The position numbers were made by a program, and so were the translations under genes. Shown here in pieces: positions 14,984 to 22,953 of a DNA stretch of 23,020 nucleotides. The stretch spans positions 1 to 23,020 of the forward strand of contig DAOTYY010000042.1 in assembly GCA_034434695.1 (NCBI GenBank). The letters are read 5' to 3'. Source of the DNA: DYEC01 sp034434695. GTDB lineage: Bacteria; Chloroflexota; Anaerolineae; Anaerolineales; Anaerolineaceae. The notes below the pieces were generated by a model. That model saw nothing but the letters and a program-made list of their open reading frames with translations, made no database searches and was not told the DNA's origin. How positions within the stretch are numbered: the stretch's first letter is position 1; the number at the start of each line of letters is the position of its first letter.

Positions 14984-17335
14984 ATGACAACTGCACCTGT
15001 CAAAGAAACAACCAATATCGGCGTATCCAAACCACGTGTGGATGTGCGGGAGAAGGTTACCGGAGCAGCCATTTTTACCGATGACATTCAATTTGGTGCC
15101 GCTCTGCTGTATGCGCGCGTCAAGCGCAGCCCCTACCCCCACGCCATCATCAAACGCATTGACACCAGCAAAGCAAAGGCAGTACCAGGCGTCAAAGTGG
15201 TTGTCACTGGCGAAGATTTTCCAAATCGTACCGGTCTCTATTTGAGAGACCGCTATATCTTCGCCCGCGATCGTGTCCGCTTTGTCGGTGAGCCGGTTGC
15301 CGGCGTGGCAGCTGTTTCGGAAGAAATTGCTCAAAAAGCGGCTGATCTGATCGAAGTGGAATACGAGGTATTGCCCGGCGTCCATGACCCGGTTTATGGT
15401 GCTTCACCAGAAGCCCCATTGCTTCATCCCGACCTAGGCAATTATGAGGTGCCGAACTTTATCTTCCCCGTACCCAACACCAACATCTCGAACCATTTCA
15501 AAGTGCGCAAAGGCGATGTAGATGCTGCCTGGTCACAGTGCGCTGCGATTGTTGAACACACTTTCCGCGTGCCTCATGTCCAGCATGTTCCCATTGAACC
15601 ACATGTAGCTATCGCTCAGGTAGATGGAGATGGGAATATCACGCTATGGGCATCATCACAATCTCCATTTGCCCAACGCAACCTGATTGCCAAATCGTTA
15701 AACATACCCGAAAGCAAAATCCGCGTGATTGCACCTTTGATCGGCGGTGGCTTTGGTAGTAAAGCCGGGATTACCATGGAAGCCATCCCGGTTGCGATTG
15801 CCATGAAAGCTAAAGGACACCCAGTCAAATTCCGCCTAACCCGTGAAGAAGAATTCTTCACTAATTTTGTTCGCCAGGGGTTGGTCGCCAAGATTAAAGT
15901 TGGCTGTGACAAAGACGGACGTTTGCTGGCAATCCAGAACGAAATGTATTGGGATGGCGGCGGTTATACGGATTATGGTGTCAATATCACTCGCGCTGGC
16001 GGATATAGCGGCTCTGGACCTTTTGATTGTCCCAATGTAAAAATTGACAGTATGTGTGTCTATACCAACCATCCCGTTGGCGGCGCCTATCGTGGTTTTG
16101 GCATGTCTGAAGTGCATACCGGCATCATTCAGGCAATGCACATGTTATCAGAAAAAATTGGGATGGATTTTGCTGAATTTCTCAAACTCAACGTGGTTCA
16201 GGAAGGCGACAAAATTCTGACCGGCATGACCATGCACAAGACGGGTATTAAGGAATGCATTGACAAAGTAACACAGGCGGTCAACTGGGGTATCAAAGAA
16301 CCACCCAGCGCACCCAACAAGCGGCGCGGCAAAGGGCTTGCAGTTATGTGGAAGGCTCCCGCCATGCCGCCGAATGCCGGCTCCAGCGCTTTGGTTAAAC
16401 TCAACGAAGATGCTTCGGTTACTGTCTTGATCGGTGGACAGGAAATCGGACAAGGCAGTTTTACGGCAATGGCTCAAATCGCTGCCGAGACGCTTGGTGT
16501 ACCATTCGAGGCAGTCAAGGTTAAAGGGCCTATTGACACCCAATACAGCCCCTATGAATGGCAAACAGTTGCCAGCCGCCTGACTTGGAGCATGGGCAAT
16601 GCCGTGCGCAACGCTGCACTGGATGCGCGCAAGAAGATCATTGACATGGTCGCCGAAGCCTGGGGCGAGAAACCAGAAGACCTGGACATCAAAGACGGCT
16701 ATGTGATCTCGTACAAGACCGAAGAGTCCATTTCGCTTAAAGACATTGTGGTCTATGGCATTCCCAAACCAGATTACAACGGTTGGGTGGGAGGCCCAAT
16801 TGTCGGCAGTGGTAACTTCATGCCAACCTATGTGACCGGTCTGGATAAAGAAACCGGTCAGGGCGAGCGGGCTGTTGTCCATTACACTACCGGTGCTCAA
16901 GCGGTTGACCTAGAAGTTGACCTGGATACCGGACAGATCACTATCTTAAAAGCCGCTTCAGCGTTTGACGTTGGCAAAGCCATTAACCCCGAATTGGTAA
17001 AAAGCCAGATTGAAGGCGGTTTTGTGCAGGGTATGAGCTCTGCCATCTTTGAGGAAATGAAGCTGGTCAACGGCGTTATGCAAAATCCCAGTTTTGTGGA
17101 CTATCGAATTGCTACCACCGCCGATATCCCCAAAGTCATTGAAGCCTACATTGTTGAAGCGCCGCAGGATGATGGACCATGGGGAGCGCGCGGAGTTGGC
17201 GAGCATCCCATGGTGCCCACTATTGCCTGTCTGGCAAATGCCATCTATGATGCAACAGGGGTACGCGTCAGCAATCCACCATTGAGCGCCGAGAAAATCT
17301 ATCTGGCGCTGCTGGATGCCGGCGTGGTCAAGTAA
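14984..17335 (+). CDS. Molybdenum hydroxylase 2, catalytic Mo subunit (xanthine dehydrogenase-like)
   Basis: A full-length large subunit of 783 residues. Motifs are GGGFGSK at 254-260, GGAYRGFGMSE at 366-376, GGQEIGQGSFTAMAQ at 484-498 and GVGEHP with the catalytic glutamate E740. The AYRGFG loop is that of xanthine dehydrogenase and related N-heterocycle or aryl hydroxylases, unlike the RGAGR loop of hydroxylase 1. The likely reaction is water-derived hydroxylation of a ring carbon next to nitrogen, but the exact substrate is not readable. AAAGGAGG precedes the ATG. It ends the operon and is followed by a hairpin. There is no linked XdhC-type Mo-cofactor chaperone. Confidence 0.9.
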   Translation: MTTAPVKETTNIGVSKPRVDVREKVTGAAIFTDDIQFGAALLYARVKRSPYPHAIIKRIDTSKAKAVPGVKVVVTGEDFPNRTGLYLRDRYIFARDRVRFVGEPVAGVAAVSEEIAQKAADLIEVEYEVLPGVHDPVYGASPEAPLLHPDLGNYEVPNFIFPVPNTNISNHFKVRKGDVDAAWSQCAAIVEHTFRVPHVQHVPIEPHVAIAQVDGDGNITLWASSQSPFAQRNLIAKSLNIPESKIRVIAPLIGGGFGSKAGITMEAIPVAIAMKAKGHPVKFRLTREEEFFTNFVRQGLVAKIKVGCDKDGRLLAIQNEMYWDGGGYTDYGVNITRAGGYSGSGPFDCPNVKIDSMCVYTNHPVGGAYRGFGMSEVHTGIIQAMHMLSEKIGMDFAEFLKLNVVQEGDKILTGMTMHKTGIKECIDKVTQAVNWGIKEPPSAPNKRRGKGLAVMWKAPAMPPNAGSSALVKLNEDASVTVLIGGQEIGQGSFTAMAQIAAETLGVPFEAVKVKGPIDTQYSPYEWQTVASRLTWSMGNAVRNAALDARKKIIDMVAEAWGEKPEDLDIKDGYVISYKTEESISLKDIVVYGIPKPDYNGWVGGPIVGSGNFMPTYVTGLDKETGQGERAVVHYTTGAQAVDLEVDLDTGQITILKAASAFDVGKAINPELVKSQIEGGFVQGMSSAIFEEMKLVNGVMQNPSFVDYRIATTADIPKVIEAYIVEAPQDDGPWGARGVGEHPMVPTIACLANAIYDATGVRVSNPPLSAEKIYLALLDAGVVK

Positions 17336-17360
17336 GTCAGAAACTCAATTAAGGGATTAA

Positions 17361-17390
17361 ACTGTGCCGGGCAGCAGTGTCCGGCACAGT
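17361..17390 (+). terminator. Hairpin after hydroxylase 2 operon
   Basis: ACTGTGCCGG (17361-17370) pairs perfectly with CCGGCACAGT (17381-17390) around a 10-nt loop. There is no U-tail. It is a likely transcript end or processing structure for the operon that stops at 17335. Confidence 0.5.
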
Positions 17391-17455
17391 CATCCAACAT
17401 AAAGAATAAGCGAATAAATTATGACAATTGGCTATTGGTTCGCGAATATTATCAC

Positions 17456-17484
17456 TTGATATGTCTGACAATAATTATTAAACT
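17456..17484 (+). promoter_or_regulatory. Promoter for the decarboxylase operon
   Basis: TTGATA (17456-17461) and TAAACT (17479-17484) are 17 bp apart in an AT-rich stretch. The leader would be about 135 nt. A copy of the putative operator lies between the two boxes. Confidence 0.45.
17461..17471. promoter_or_regulatory. Putative GntR/FadR-type operator within the decarboxylase promoter
   Basis: ATGTCTGACAA read on the opposite strand is TTGTCAGACAT, a 9/11 match to TTGTCATACAA with the GTNNNAC core intact. It occupies the spacer between -35 and -10, where binding would block RNA polymerase. This differs from the upstream placement at the other two operons. Confidence 0.4.
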
Positions 17485-17624
17485 AAAACATGTGAAAAGA
17501 TCAAACGTCAACGTTGGGGTAAGCTTCTGATGCATTCAGTGAAACAAATTATCCCCAAAAGCCTACCGTCAACCACAGGAAGACTATAACACAACATCTG
17601 AAAACGGAGGATAAAACCTGGCTT

Positions 17625-19202
17625 ATGAATTCCCAAACCAATAATCATCAAGACGAATTACAAGCAAAGATCCGTCAGCTTCAGGAGATGCGAAAAAAGC
17701 TGGCAGAAGGGGGCGGCGAGGAACGCATCAAAGCTCAACACGATAAGGGAAAACAAACCGCTCGCGAGCGGATCGAAAAACTTGTTGACCCCGGCACGTT
17801 TCAAGAAATCCAGCCCTTTATGTTACACCGCCACACCGATTTTGGTATGGAAAAATCTCGTTTTCTCGGCGATGGAATGATTGCTGGTTTTGCTAAGATC
17901 AACGGGCGGCGGGTTTGTCTCTATGCGCAGGACTTCACGATTTTAGGCGGTTCTTTCAGCGAAGTGGCTGGCATCAAGCTGGCAAAGCTGATGGATATGG
18001 CAATGCAAGCCGGTGTTCCTGTGATTGGGTTAAGCGACGGCGGCGGCGCCCGCATTCAGGAGGGCGTCTGGAGCTTATGGGCATTTGGTGAATTGTTTTA
18101 CCGCAACACACTAGCATCTGGTGTTATCCCGCAAATCAGTGTTGAACTTGGTCCATGTGCGGGAGGCGCAGTGTACTCGCCTGCCATCACCGACTTCATC
18201 ATCATGACCAAAAATACCAGCAATATGTTCATCACTGGTCCCGAGGTCATCAAAGCAGTAACAGGTGAGGAAGTGGACTTTGAAACGCTAGGTGGCGCAG
18301 GAACCCATTCAAGCGTGAGTGGTGTAGCACATTTTGCCGCCGAAAACGAGGATCATGCCCTGGAACTCACCCGCACTTTGCTCAGCTATTTGCCCTCGAA
18401 TAACCTCGAACAACCTCCTGTCATTCCTCCCACCGATGACCCCTTCCGTATGGATAAGTCATTGGACACAATTGTGCCTGTAGATCCAAACGAACCCTAT
18501 AATATGCATGAGGTCATTGAAAAGATATTTGACCAGGGATCATTTTTTGAAGTACATGCAAACTTCGCCCGCAACGCGGTTGTTGGGTTCGCCCGACTGC
18601 ATGGACAATCCGTCGGTGTGGTCGGACAACAACCCGCTTTTCTTGCGGGGAGCATTGACATTGATGCATCGGATAAAATTGCCCGCTTTGTTCGCTTCTG
18701 CGACGCATTCAATCTGCCCATTATCACCTTCTCCGACTCACCCGGTTTTCTGCCCGGTGTGGCACAGGAGCATGGCGGCATTATCCGTCATGGTGCAAAG
18801 ATTGTGTTTGCCTATTCGGAAGCAACTGTGCCAAAACTGACCGTAATCACCCGCAAAGGTTATGGCGGCGCCTATATCGTTATGGGTTCCAAACATCTGC
18901 GCGCCGACCTGGTCTTTGCCTGGCCCAACGCTGAAATTGCCGTTATGGGTGCTGAGGGGGCAGTCAACATTCTGTTCCGCAAAGAGCTGAAAAATGCGGC
19001 TGATCCGAAAGCGGAGCGTGCCCGTCTGGTAGCAGAATATCGCGCCAAATTTGCCAACCCATACAATGCCGCGGCTGGTGGACACATTGACGATGTCATC
19101 CTGCCTTCAGAAACCCGCCCGCGCCTGATCGCGGCTCTCGAATTGCTACGCGATAAACAAACACGGTTGCCTGCCAAAAAGCACGGCAATATCCCCCTGT
19201 GA
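17625..19202 (+). CDS. mmdA: Carboxyltransferase alpha subunit of Na+-pumping acyl-CoA decarboxylase
   Basis: The 525-residue protein belongs to the PccB/MmdA carboxyltransferase family. The two crotonase-like halves carry oxyanion-hole segments GPCAGGAVYSPA at 176-187 and GYGGAYIVMGSKHL at 412-425, plus SDGGGARIQEG at 137-147 and DSPGFLPG at 371-378. It removes CO2 from an acyl-CoA and loads it on biotin. Residue 418 is Ile where propionyl-CoA-specific PccB has Asp, a position known to govern acyl selectivity. The gene order alpha, delta, biotin carrier, beta is that of methylmalonyl-CoA decarboxylase operons, and no biotin carboxylase gene is present, so decarboxylation is more likely than ATP-driven carboxylation. 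Malonyl-CoA is an alternative substrate. The ATG has GGAGG at 17606-17610, 14 nt upstream, rather far. Confidence 0.87.
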   Translation: MNSQTNNHQDELQAKIRQLQEMRKKLAEGGGEERIKAQHDKGKQTARERIEKLVDPGTFQEIQPFMLHRHTDFGMEKSRFLGDGMIAGFAKINGRRVCLYAQDFTILGGSFSEVAGIKLAKLMDMAMQAGVPVIGLSDGGGARIQEGVWSLWAFGELFYRNTLASGVIPQISVELGPCAGGAVYSPAITDFIIMTKNTSNMFITGPEVIKAVTGEEVDFETLGGAGTHSSVSGVAHFAAENEDHALELTRTLLSYLPSNNLEQPPVIPPTDDPFRMDKSLDTIVPVDPNEPYNMHEVIEKIFDQGSFFEVHANFARNAVVGFARLHGQSVGVVGQQPAFLAGSIDIDASDKIARFVRFCDAFNLPIITFSDSPGFLPGVAQEHGGIIRHGAKIVFAYSEATVPKLTVITRKGYGGAYIVMGSKHLRADLVFAWPNAEIAVMGAEGAVNILFRKELKNAADPKAERARLVAEYRAKFANPYNAAAGGHIDDVILPSETRPRLIAALELLRDKQTRLPAKKHGNIPL

Positions 19203-19220
19203 GACCAAAGGAGGTGTAAA

Positions 19221-19559
19221 TTGGATGCAAGTCCCATCACACAGGGTCTCATTATCAGTGTTGCCGGGTTGATTGTTGCCTTCGCTTCGATGGCTTCCTT
19301 TATTTTAGTGATTATTCTGCTGCAAAAATTCTTCCCACCCAAGGTAGAAGCAGAAACATCTGAGGCATCAGAAGCGGATGAGCAATCCATCATTGCAAAT
19401 GAAGAGGAAGAAGCAGTTGTTGCCGCAATCGCCGCAGCACTCTATATTGCCCGTGCGAAAGTGAAGAGTAAACTGGGTGCAGAGCTGCAAACAGGGCGCA
19501 GCAACTGGTGGGCAGCAAACGTCCTGGCTGCACGCCAGGAAACTGTATTGAAAAAATGA
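19221..19559 (+). CDS. mmdD: Delta (OadG-family) membrane subunit of Na+-pumping decarboxylase
   Basis: This protein of 112 residues has one N-terminal membrane helix at about 9-35, then an acidic stretch (about 40-70, rich in E and A), then a helical AAIAAALYIARAK segment and a short tail. This is the architecture of OadG/MmdD, which holds the alpha subunit and biotin carrier to the membrane. It starts with TTG at 19221, supported by AAAGGAGGTG at 19207-19216; the ATG at 19225 is out of frame. It lies 18 nt after mmdA and 19 nt before the biotin carrier gene. Confidence 0.8.
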   Translation: MDASPITQGLIISVAGLIVAFASMASFILVIILLQKFFPPKVEAETSEASEADEQSIIANEEEEAVVAAIAAALYIARAKVKSKLGAELQTGRSNWWAANVLAARQETVLKK

Positions 19560-19578
19560 AACCTGTAAGAGGTCAAAA

Positions 19579-20031
19579 ATGAAGCAAAGTATCATTGTCA
19601 ATGGAAAAACATACGAAATTGAATTTAGCGATATGATGACTTCACCCATTGAGGTCACCGTTAATGGTAAGCGATATAGCGTTACCATTGAAGGCGAAAC
19701 TTTTGCTCCGCAGCCAGCTACTAAAACTCCCTCCACTGTGTCAGCACCCGTGGCAACGCCAACCGCAGCACCAGTAAAAGTCGCAAAGCCAGCAGCAACC
19801 GCAACAGTGACCAGCTCGGCCGATGAAATCCGCGCCCCCATGCCAGGTGTTATCCTGGATGTGTCAGTCAAAGCCGGTGACGTGGTAACTGTCGGACAGG
19901 TTCTTTGTACATTGGAAGCCATGAAGATGAAAAACGCCATTCGCTCGCCTAGAGAAGGTACAATCTCGAGCGTGGAAGTCTCCGATGGGCAAAAAGTAGC
20001 CTATGGCGATATTCTCATTCGCTTTGCGTGA
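19579..20031 (+). CDS. mmdC: Biotin carrier (gamma) subunit of Na+-pumping decarboxylase
   Basis: The protein has 150 residues. Its C-terminal biotinyl domain (about 83-150) holds the EAMKM motif with the biotinylated lysine K116 and APMPGVI at 86-92. A flexible linker rich in Ala, Pro, Thr and Val spans about 42-80, and the N-terminal 40 residues form two NGK(T/R)Y strand repeats. It shuttles the carboxyl group from the alpha subunit to the membrane beta subunit. AGAGGTC lies 5 nt before the ATG. It is 9 nt from the beta gene. Confidence 0.92.
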   Translation: MKQSIIVNGKTYEIEFSDMMTSPIEVTVNGKRYSVTIEGETFAPQPATKTPSTVSAPVATPTAAPVKVAKPAATATVTSSADEIRAPMPGVILDVSVKAGDVVTVGQVLCTLEAMKMKNAIRSPREGTISSVEVSDGQKVAYGDILIRFA

Positions 20032-20040
20032 GGCAGACCT

Positions 20041-21165
20041 ATGGACCTATCACGAATGCTTGTTCTTCTAGAGGCCTTTCGCGAGCTATCCTGGCAGAAC
20101 GTTGTCATGATGATCGTTGGTGGTATTTTGATCTACCTGGCGATTGCGAAAGACTATGAACCCTTACTTTTATTACCGATTGGTTTTGGCGCTATTCTGA
20201 CCAACTTACCATTGACCGGGATCACAAATGAAGATGGGTTTTTAGGAATTTTGTACAATTTCGGTATTGCTACCGAACTTTTTCCGTTGTTCGTGTTTAT
20301 TGGTGTTGGCGCAATGACCGATTTTGGGCCGCTACTGGAAAATCCCAAAATGGCATTGCTTGGTGCAGCCGGGCAGTTCGGGATTTTCAGCACACTGATG
20401 CTGGCGCTTTTTCTTGGCTTTAATGTTAATGAAGCTGCCTCTATCGGCATCATTGGTGCAATTGATGGTCCTACGGCGATTTACGTTTCTTCCAAACTGG
20501 CGCCACATCTACTTGGACCCATTGCTGTCTGCGCTTACAGCTATATGTCCTTGGTTCCGATCATTCAACCGCCAGTGATGCGCCTGTTGACCACTGACGC
20601 CGAGCGCAAGGTTCGCATGCCGTACACACAAAAAGAAGTAACCAAAACCGTACGCATCCTGTTCCCCATCGTGGTTACCATTGTTGTTTCGTTAATCTCT
20701 CCAAAAGCATCCCCTCTCATTGCGGCTTTGATGTTTGGGAACCTCATCCGCGAATCGGGAGCAGTCGAAAGACTGAACCAGGCAGCGCAAAACGAGCTTT
20801 CTAACCTGACTGCCCTATTTCTGGGTATTGTCATTGGTTCCACCATGAATGGGGAAAAGTTCCTTCAGCTCCAGACACTGGCTATCTTGGGCATGGGGTT
20901 ACTCGCTTTTGTGTTCGATACAATTGGCGGCGTACTGTTTGGTAAGCTGATGTATGTGCTGTCCGGTAAGAAATTCAATCCCTTGATCGGTGCAGCCGGC
21001 ATTTCAGCTTTTCCAATGTCAGCACGCATTGTTCAGCGCTTCGGCCAGCAATATGACTTTGAAAACTTTTTACTGATGCACGCGATGGGCGCTAACGCTG
21101 CAGGTCAGCTTGGTAGCGTTGTTGCTGGCGGTGTGGTGCTGGCAATCATTGCTGGGATACTATAA
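20041..21165 (+). CDS. mmdB: Beta subunit, Na+-translocating carboxybiotin decarboxylase
   Basis: A polytopic membrane protein of 374 residues with about nine to eleven hydrophobic segments, matching OadB/MmdB/GcdB length and sequence. It decarboxylates carboxybiotin and pumps Na+ outward. Key positions are D142 in GAIDGPTAIY (equivalent to the Na+-linked aspartate of OadB) and N313 and S322 in NPLIGAAGIS, with MTDFGPLLENP at 92-102 and MGANAAGQLGSV at 349-360. All are intact, so pumping is expected. GAGG next to the preceding stop serves as binding site before the ATG at 20041. It completes the decarboxylase complex and links the pathway to a sodium-motive force. Confidence 0.93.
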   Translation: MDLSRMLVLLEAFRELSWQNVVMMIVGGILIYLAIAKDYEPLLLLPIGFGAILTNLPLTGITNEDGFLGILYNFGIATELFPLFVFIGVGAMTDFGPLLENPKMALLGAAGQFGIFSTLMLALFLGFNVNEAASIGIIGAIDGPTAIYVSSKLAPHLLGPIAVCAYSYMSLVPIIQPPVMRLLTTDAERKVRMPYTQKEVTKTVRILFPIVVTIVVSLISPKASPLIAALMFGNLIRESGAVERLNQAAQNELSNLTALFLGIVIGSTMNGEKFLQLQTLAILGMGLLAFVFDTIGGVLFGKLMYVLSGKKFNPLIGAAGISAFPMSARIVQRFGQQYDFENFLLMHAMGANAAGQLGSVVAGGVVLAIIAGIL

Positions 21166-21238
21166 AATATATTCGCAAGTATTCCGTTTAAACATCTGAT
21201 AGCTTTTACAAACCATTTCCAAAAAGAAAGGAGTAACC

Positions 21239-22120
21239 ATGAAACTAATTGATTTGACTATTCCTCTGGGTATTGCTACCCCTCCCTGGCCGACATATGA
21301 GCCGCTGCAGGTGAAATATTTCAAGCGGTTGGCTCCAAACGGCGCAAATGGTCAGCTTTTGACCCACTCGAACCATCTAGGCACTCATCTGGATGGCGAG
21401 ATTCACTTTTACACCCCCGGCAAAGACATTGCTTCTCTCTCCATGGATTTTCTTGTACACGAAGCTGCTGTGGTTGATCTGAGCGACGCCTGCGGTGACT
21501 ATGATGTGTACACCAGCAAAATGGTCGAAGAGCGTGTCGAAGTCAAAGAAGGCGATATCCTCGTGATTCATACCGGTTACCACCACTTCGGCTGGGATAT
21601 GCCAACTGCCGACGAAGTTCGTTATATGGTCTGTCACCCAGGACCGGACCGAGAATTCATCGAATGGTCCAAGAAGAAAAAACTGCGCTGGATCGCGGTA
21701 GATTGTGGCAGTGCAGACCATCCAATGAACACTATCATCCGTAACTGGATGCCTCGCCAGGCAAAACTGGCTGACAAGGTCTTTCGCAAGAAATTCGGTA
21801 AACCAATGGAAGAAGTCTTTGATGATTCAAAATATCAGCAGATGCACATTGATATGTTTCCGGATGGGATCATTCATGCCGAATGCTTTGGCGGCGAAAT
21901 TGATCTGCTCTTGAACCGCCGTGTCACTGTTGGCTTCTTCCCATGGCGTTTTGTGGACGGCGAATCCAGCATTGGGCGCGCTGTGGCTTTCGTGGATGAT
22001 GACGAGTACGAAAAGCTTATGGAAAAGAAAGCCAAGATGCCCAAGACCCGCTTCGGTGACGCCTACGATCCAGTTCATGTGGAACGCATTAACAAGCTAA
22101 CTGCTGCGAATCTAGCATAA
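21239..22120 (+). CDS. Single-domain cyclase-family (PF04199) metallohydrolase
   Basis: The 293 residues form one cyclase-family domain (to about 250) followed by a lysine-rich helical tail. The metal-site motif is complete: H46, H50, D52 and H56 in SNHLGTHLDGEIHF, then H161 in ADHPMNT and H213/E215 in HAECFGGE. It is a paralogue of both halves of the tandem cyclase at 3427, sharing blocks such as ADHPMNT, HPGP and GDIL(V/I). Relatives hydrolyse N-formylkynurenine or isatin, so a cyclic or linear amide is the likely substrate. AAAGGAG precedes the ATG. The gene follows mmdB after 73 nt, with no clear promoter or terminator between, and precedes a GNAT-like gene. Confidence 0.87.
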   Translation: MKLIDLTIPLGIATPPWPTYEPLQVKYFKRLAPNGANGQLLTHSNHLGTHLDGEIHFYTPGKDIASLSMDFLVHEAAVVDLSDACGDYDVYTSKMVEERVEVKEGDILVIHTGYHHFGWDMPTADEVRYMVCHPGPDREFIEWSKKKKLRWIAVDCGSADHPMNTIIRNWMPRQAKLADKVFRKKFGKPMEEVFDDSKYQQMHIDMFPDGIIHAECFGGEIDLLLNRRVTVGFFPWRFVDGESSIGRAVAFVDDDEYEKLMEKKAKMPKTRFGDAYDPVHVERINKLTAANLA

Positions 22121-22138
22121 ACTAGAAGGAGAACAAAA

Positions 22139-22864
22139 ATGAGACTAGACCCCCCTGAGAAAGTATCTGAAGAGCAATTGACATTTCATGTTAGTGAAAT
22201 TGAACCGTTGCTCCAGGCGCCCTCTATGGATTTGAAACCCTGGCCTGGCGCAATGGTCAAGCTCAAAGATGGGCGCACCCTTTACATCCGAGAAGCAAAG
22301 ATGGAAGAAGCCCCGAAGATGCTTGAGTATATGAAGAAAGTCATGGAAGTTGATCATGACTTTTACGACATCGTGGGTGCGCGTGTTTATGCAGAAATTT
22401 TGGGCTGGTATCGCAAACGCCTTAAAGACCCTTACACCCTTGTCGGGTTAATTGACGGTTTGTGGGCTGGCTTTGCAAACGGTCGCCTTTTAAATGAAGA
22501 CATCAATATCAGCCTGCACACAATGGCATTGGTACGCGGCGGGCGTATTGGAGCAGTAATGTACTACGCCAAAGCATACTATGGCTTTGAAATCCTTGGG
22601 AACAAAGAGTGGTGGGCAACCTACGAAAGCTACAACGGTTGGATGCGCTGGGGACTGGGTATGGCACAGCCTTCTTATCCCTGGCCAGAGTACCAGCATG
22701 AGCTGGGCGGTGCGCGCGTATATTACATCACCAAGAAATATTGGGATAAGGTCGTCAAAGACTACATCCGTCAGATGGCTGGTGCAGAGCTGGACTTCAA
22801 TGTCCCCGATGAGGTCATCAAGGCAAATGAAGTGATGCGCATTCCTGAAGAGGTTATGGTCTAA
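22139..22864 (+). CDS. GNAT-like protein of unknown substrate
   Basis: This protein of 241 residues has a core (about 38-175) that resembles a GNAT acyltransferase: a GRTLYIREA first strand, a VRGGRIGA segment at 132-139 similar to the acyl-CoA-binding R/QxxGxG/A loop, and a final TYESYNGWMRWGLGM segment like the helix that closes GNAT domains. The similarity is weak and aromatic-rich (many W and Y), so it may be a divergent member or non-catalytic. AGGAG precedes the ATG, 18 nt after the cyclase gene, implying joint expression. Given its place it could acylate or bind a pathway intermediate, but this is speculation. Confidence 0.5.
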   Translation: MRLDPPEKVSEEQLTFHVSEIEPLLQAPSMDLKPWPGAMVKLKDGRTLYIREAKMEEAPKMLEYMKKVMEVDHDFYDIVGARVYAEILGWYRKRLKDPYTLVGLIDGLWAGFANGRLLNEDINISLHTMALVRGGRIGAVMYYAKAYYGFEILGNKEWWATYESYNGWMRWGLGMAQPSYPWPEYQHELGGARVYYITKKYWDKVVKDYIRQMAGAELDFNVPDEVIKANEVMRIPEEVMV

Positions 22865-22890
22865 GCGAGCACCTACAAGCTACCAACAAG

Positions 22891-22918
22891 GGGCTGTCCA
22901 AAAAGTAGTAGACAGCCC
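22891..22918. repeat. Stem-loop at the left end of the insertion sequence
   Basis: GGGCTGTC (22891-22898) pairs with GACAGCCC (22911-22918), followed by TTTTCATTTTT. It resembles the left terminal repeat of IS1182-type elements (GGGGCTGTCCAAAAA-like) and at the same time an intrinsic terminator for the cyclase/GNAT transcript, whose last stop is at 22864. Confidence 0.6.
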
Positions 22919-22953
22919 TTTTCATTTTTGAGGAAAGGTGATTCAATGGGGGA

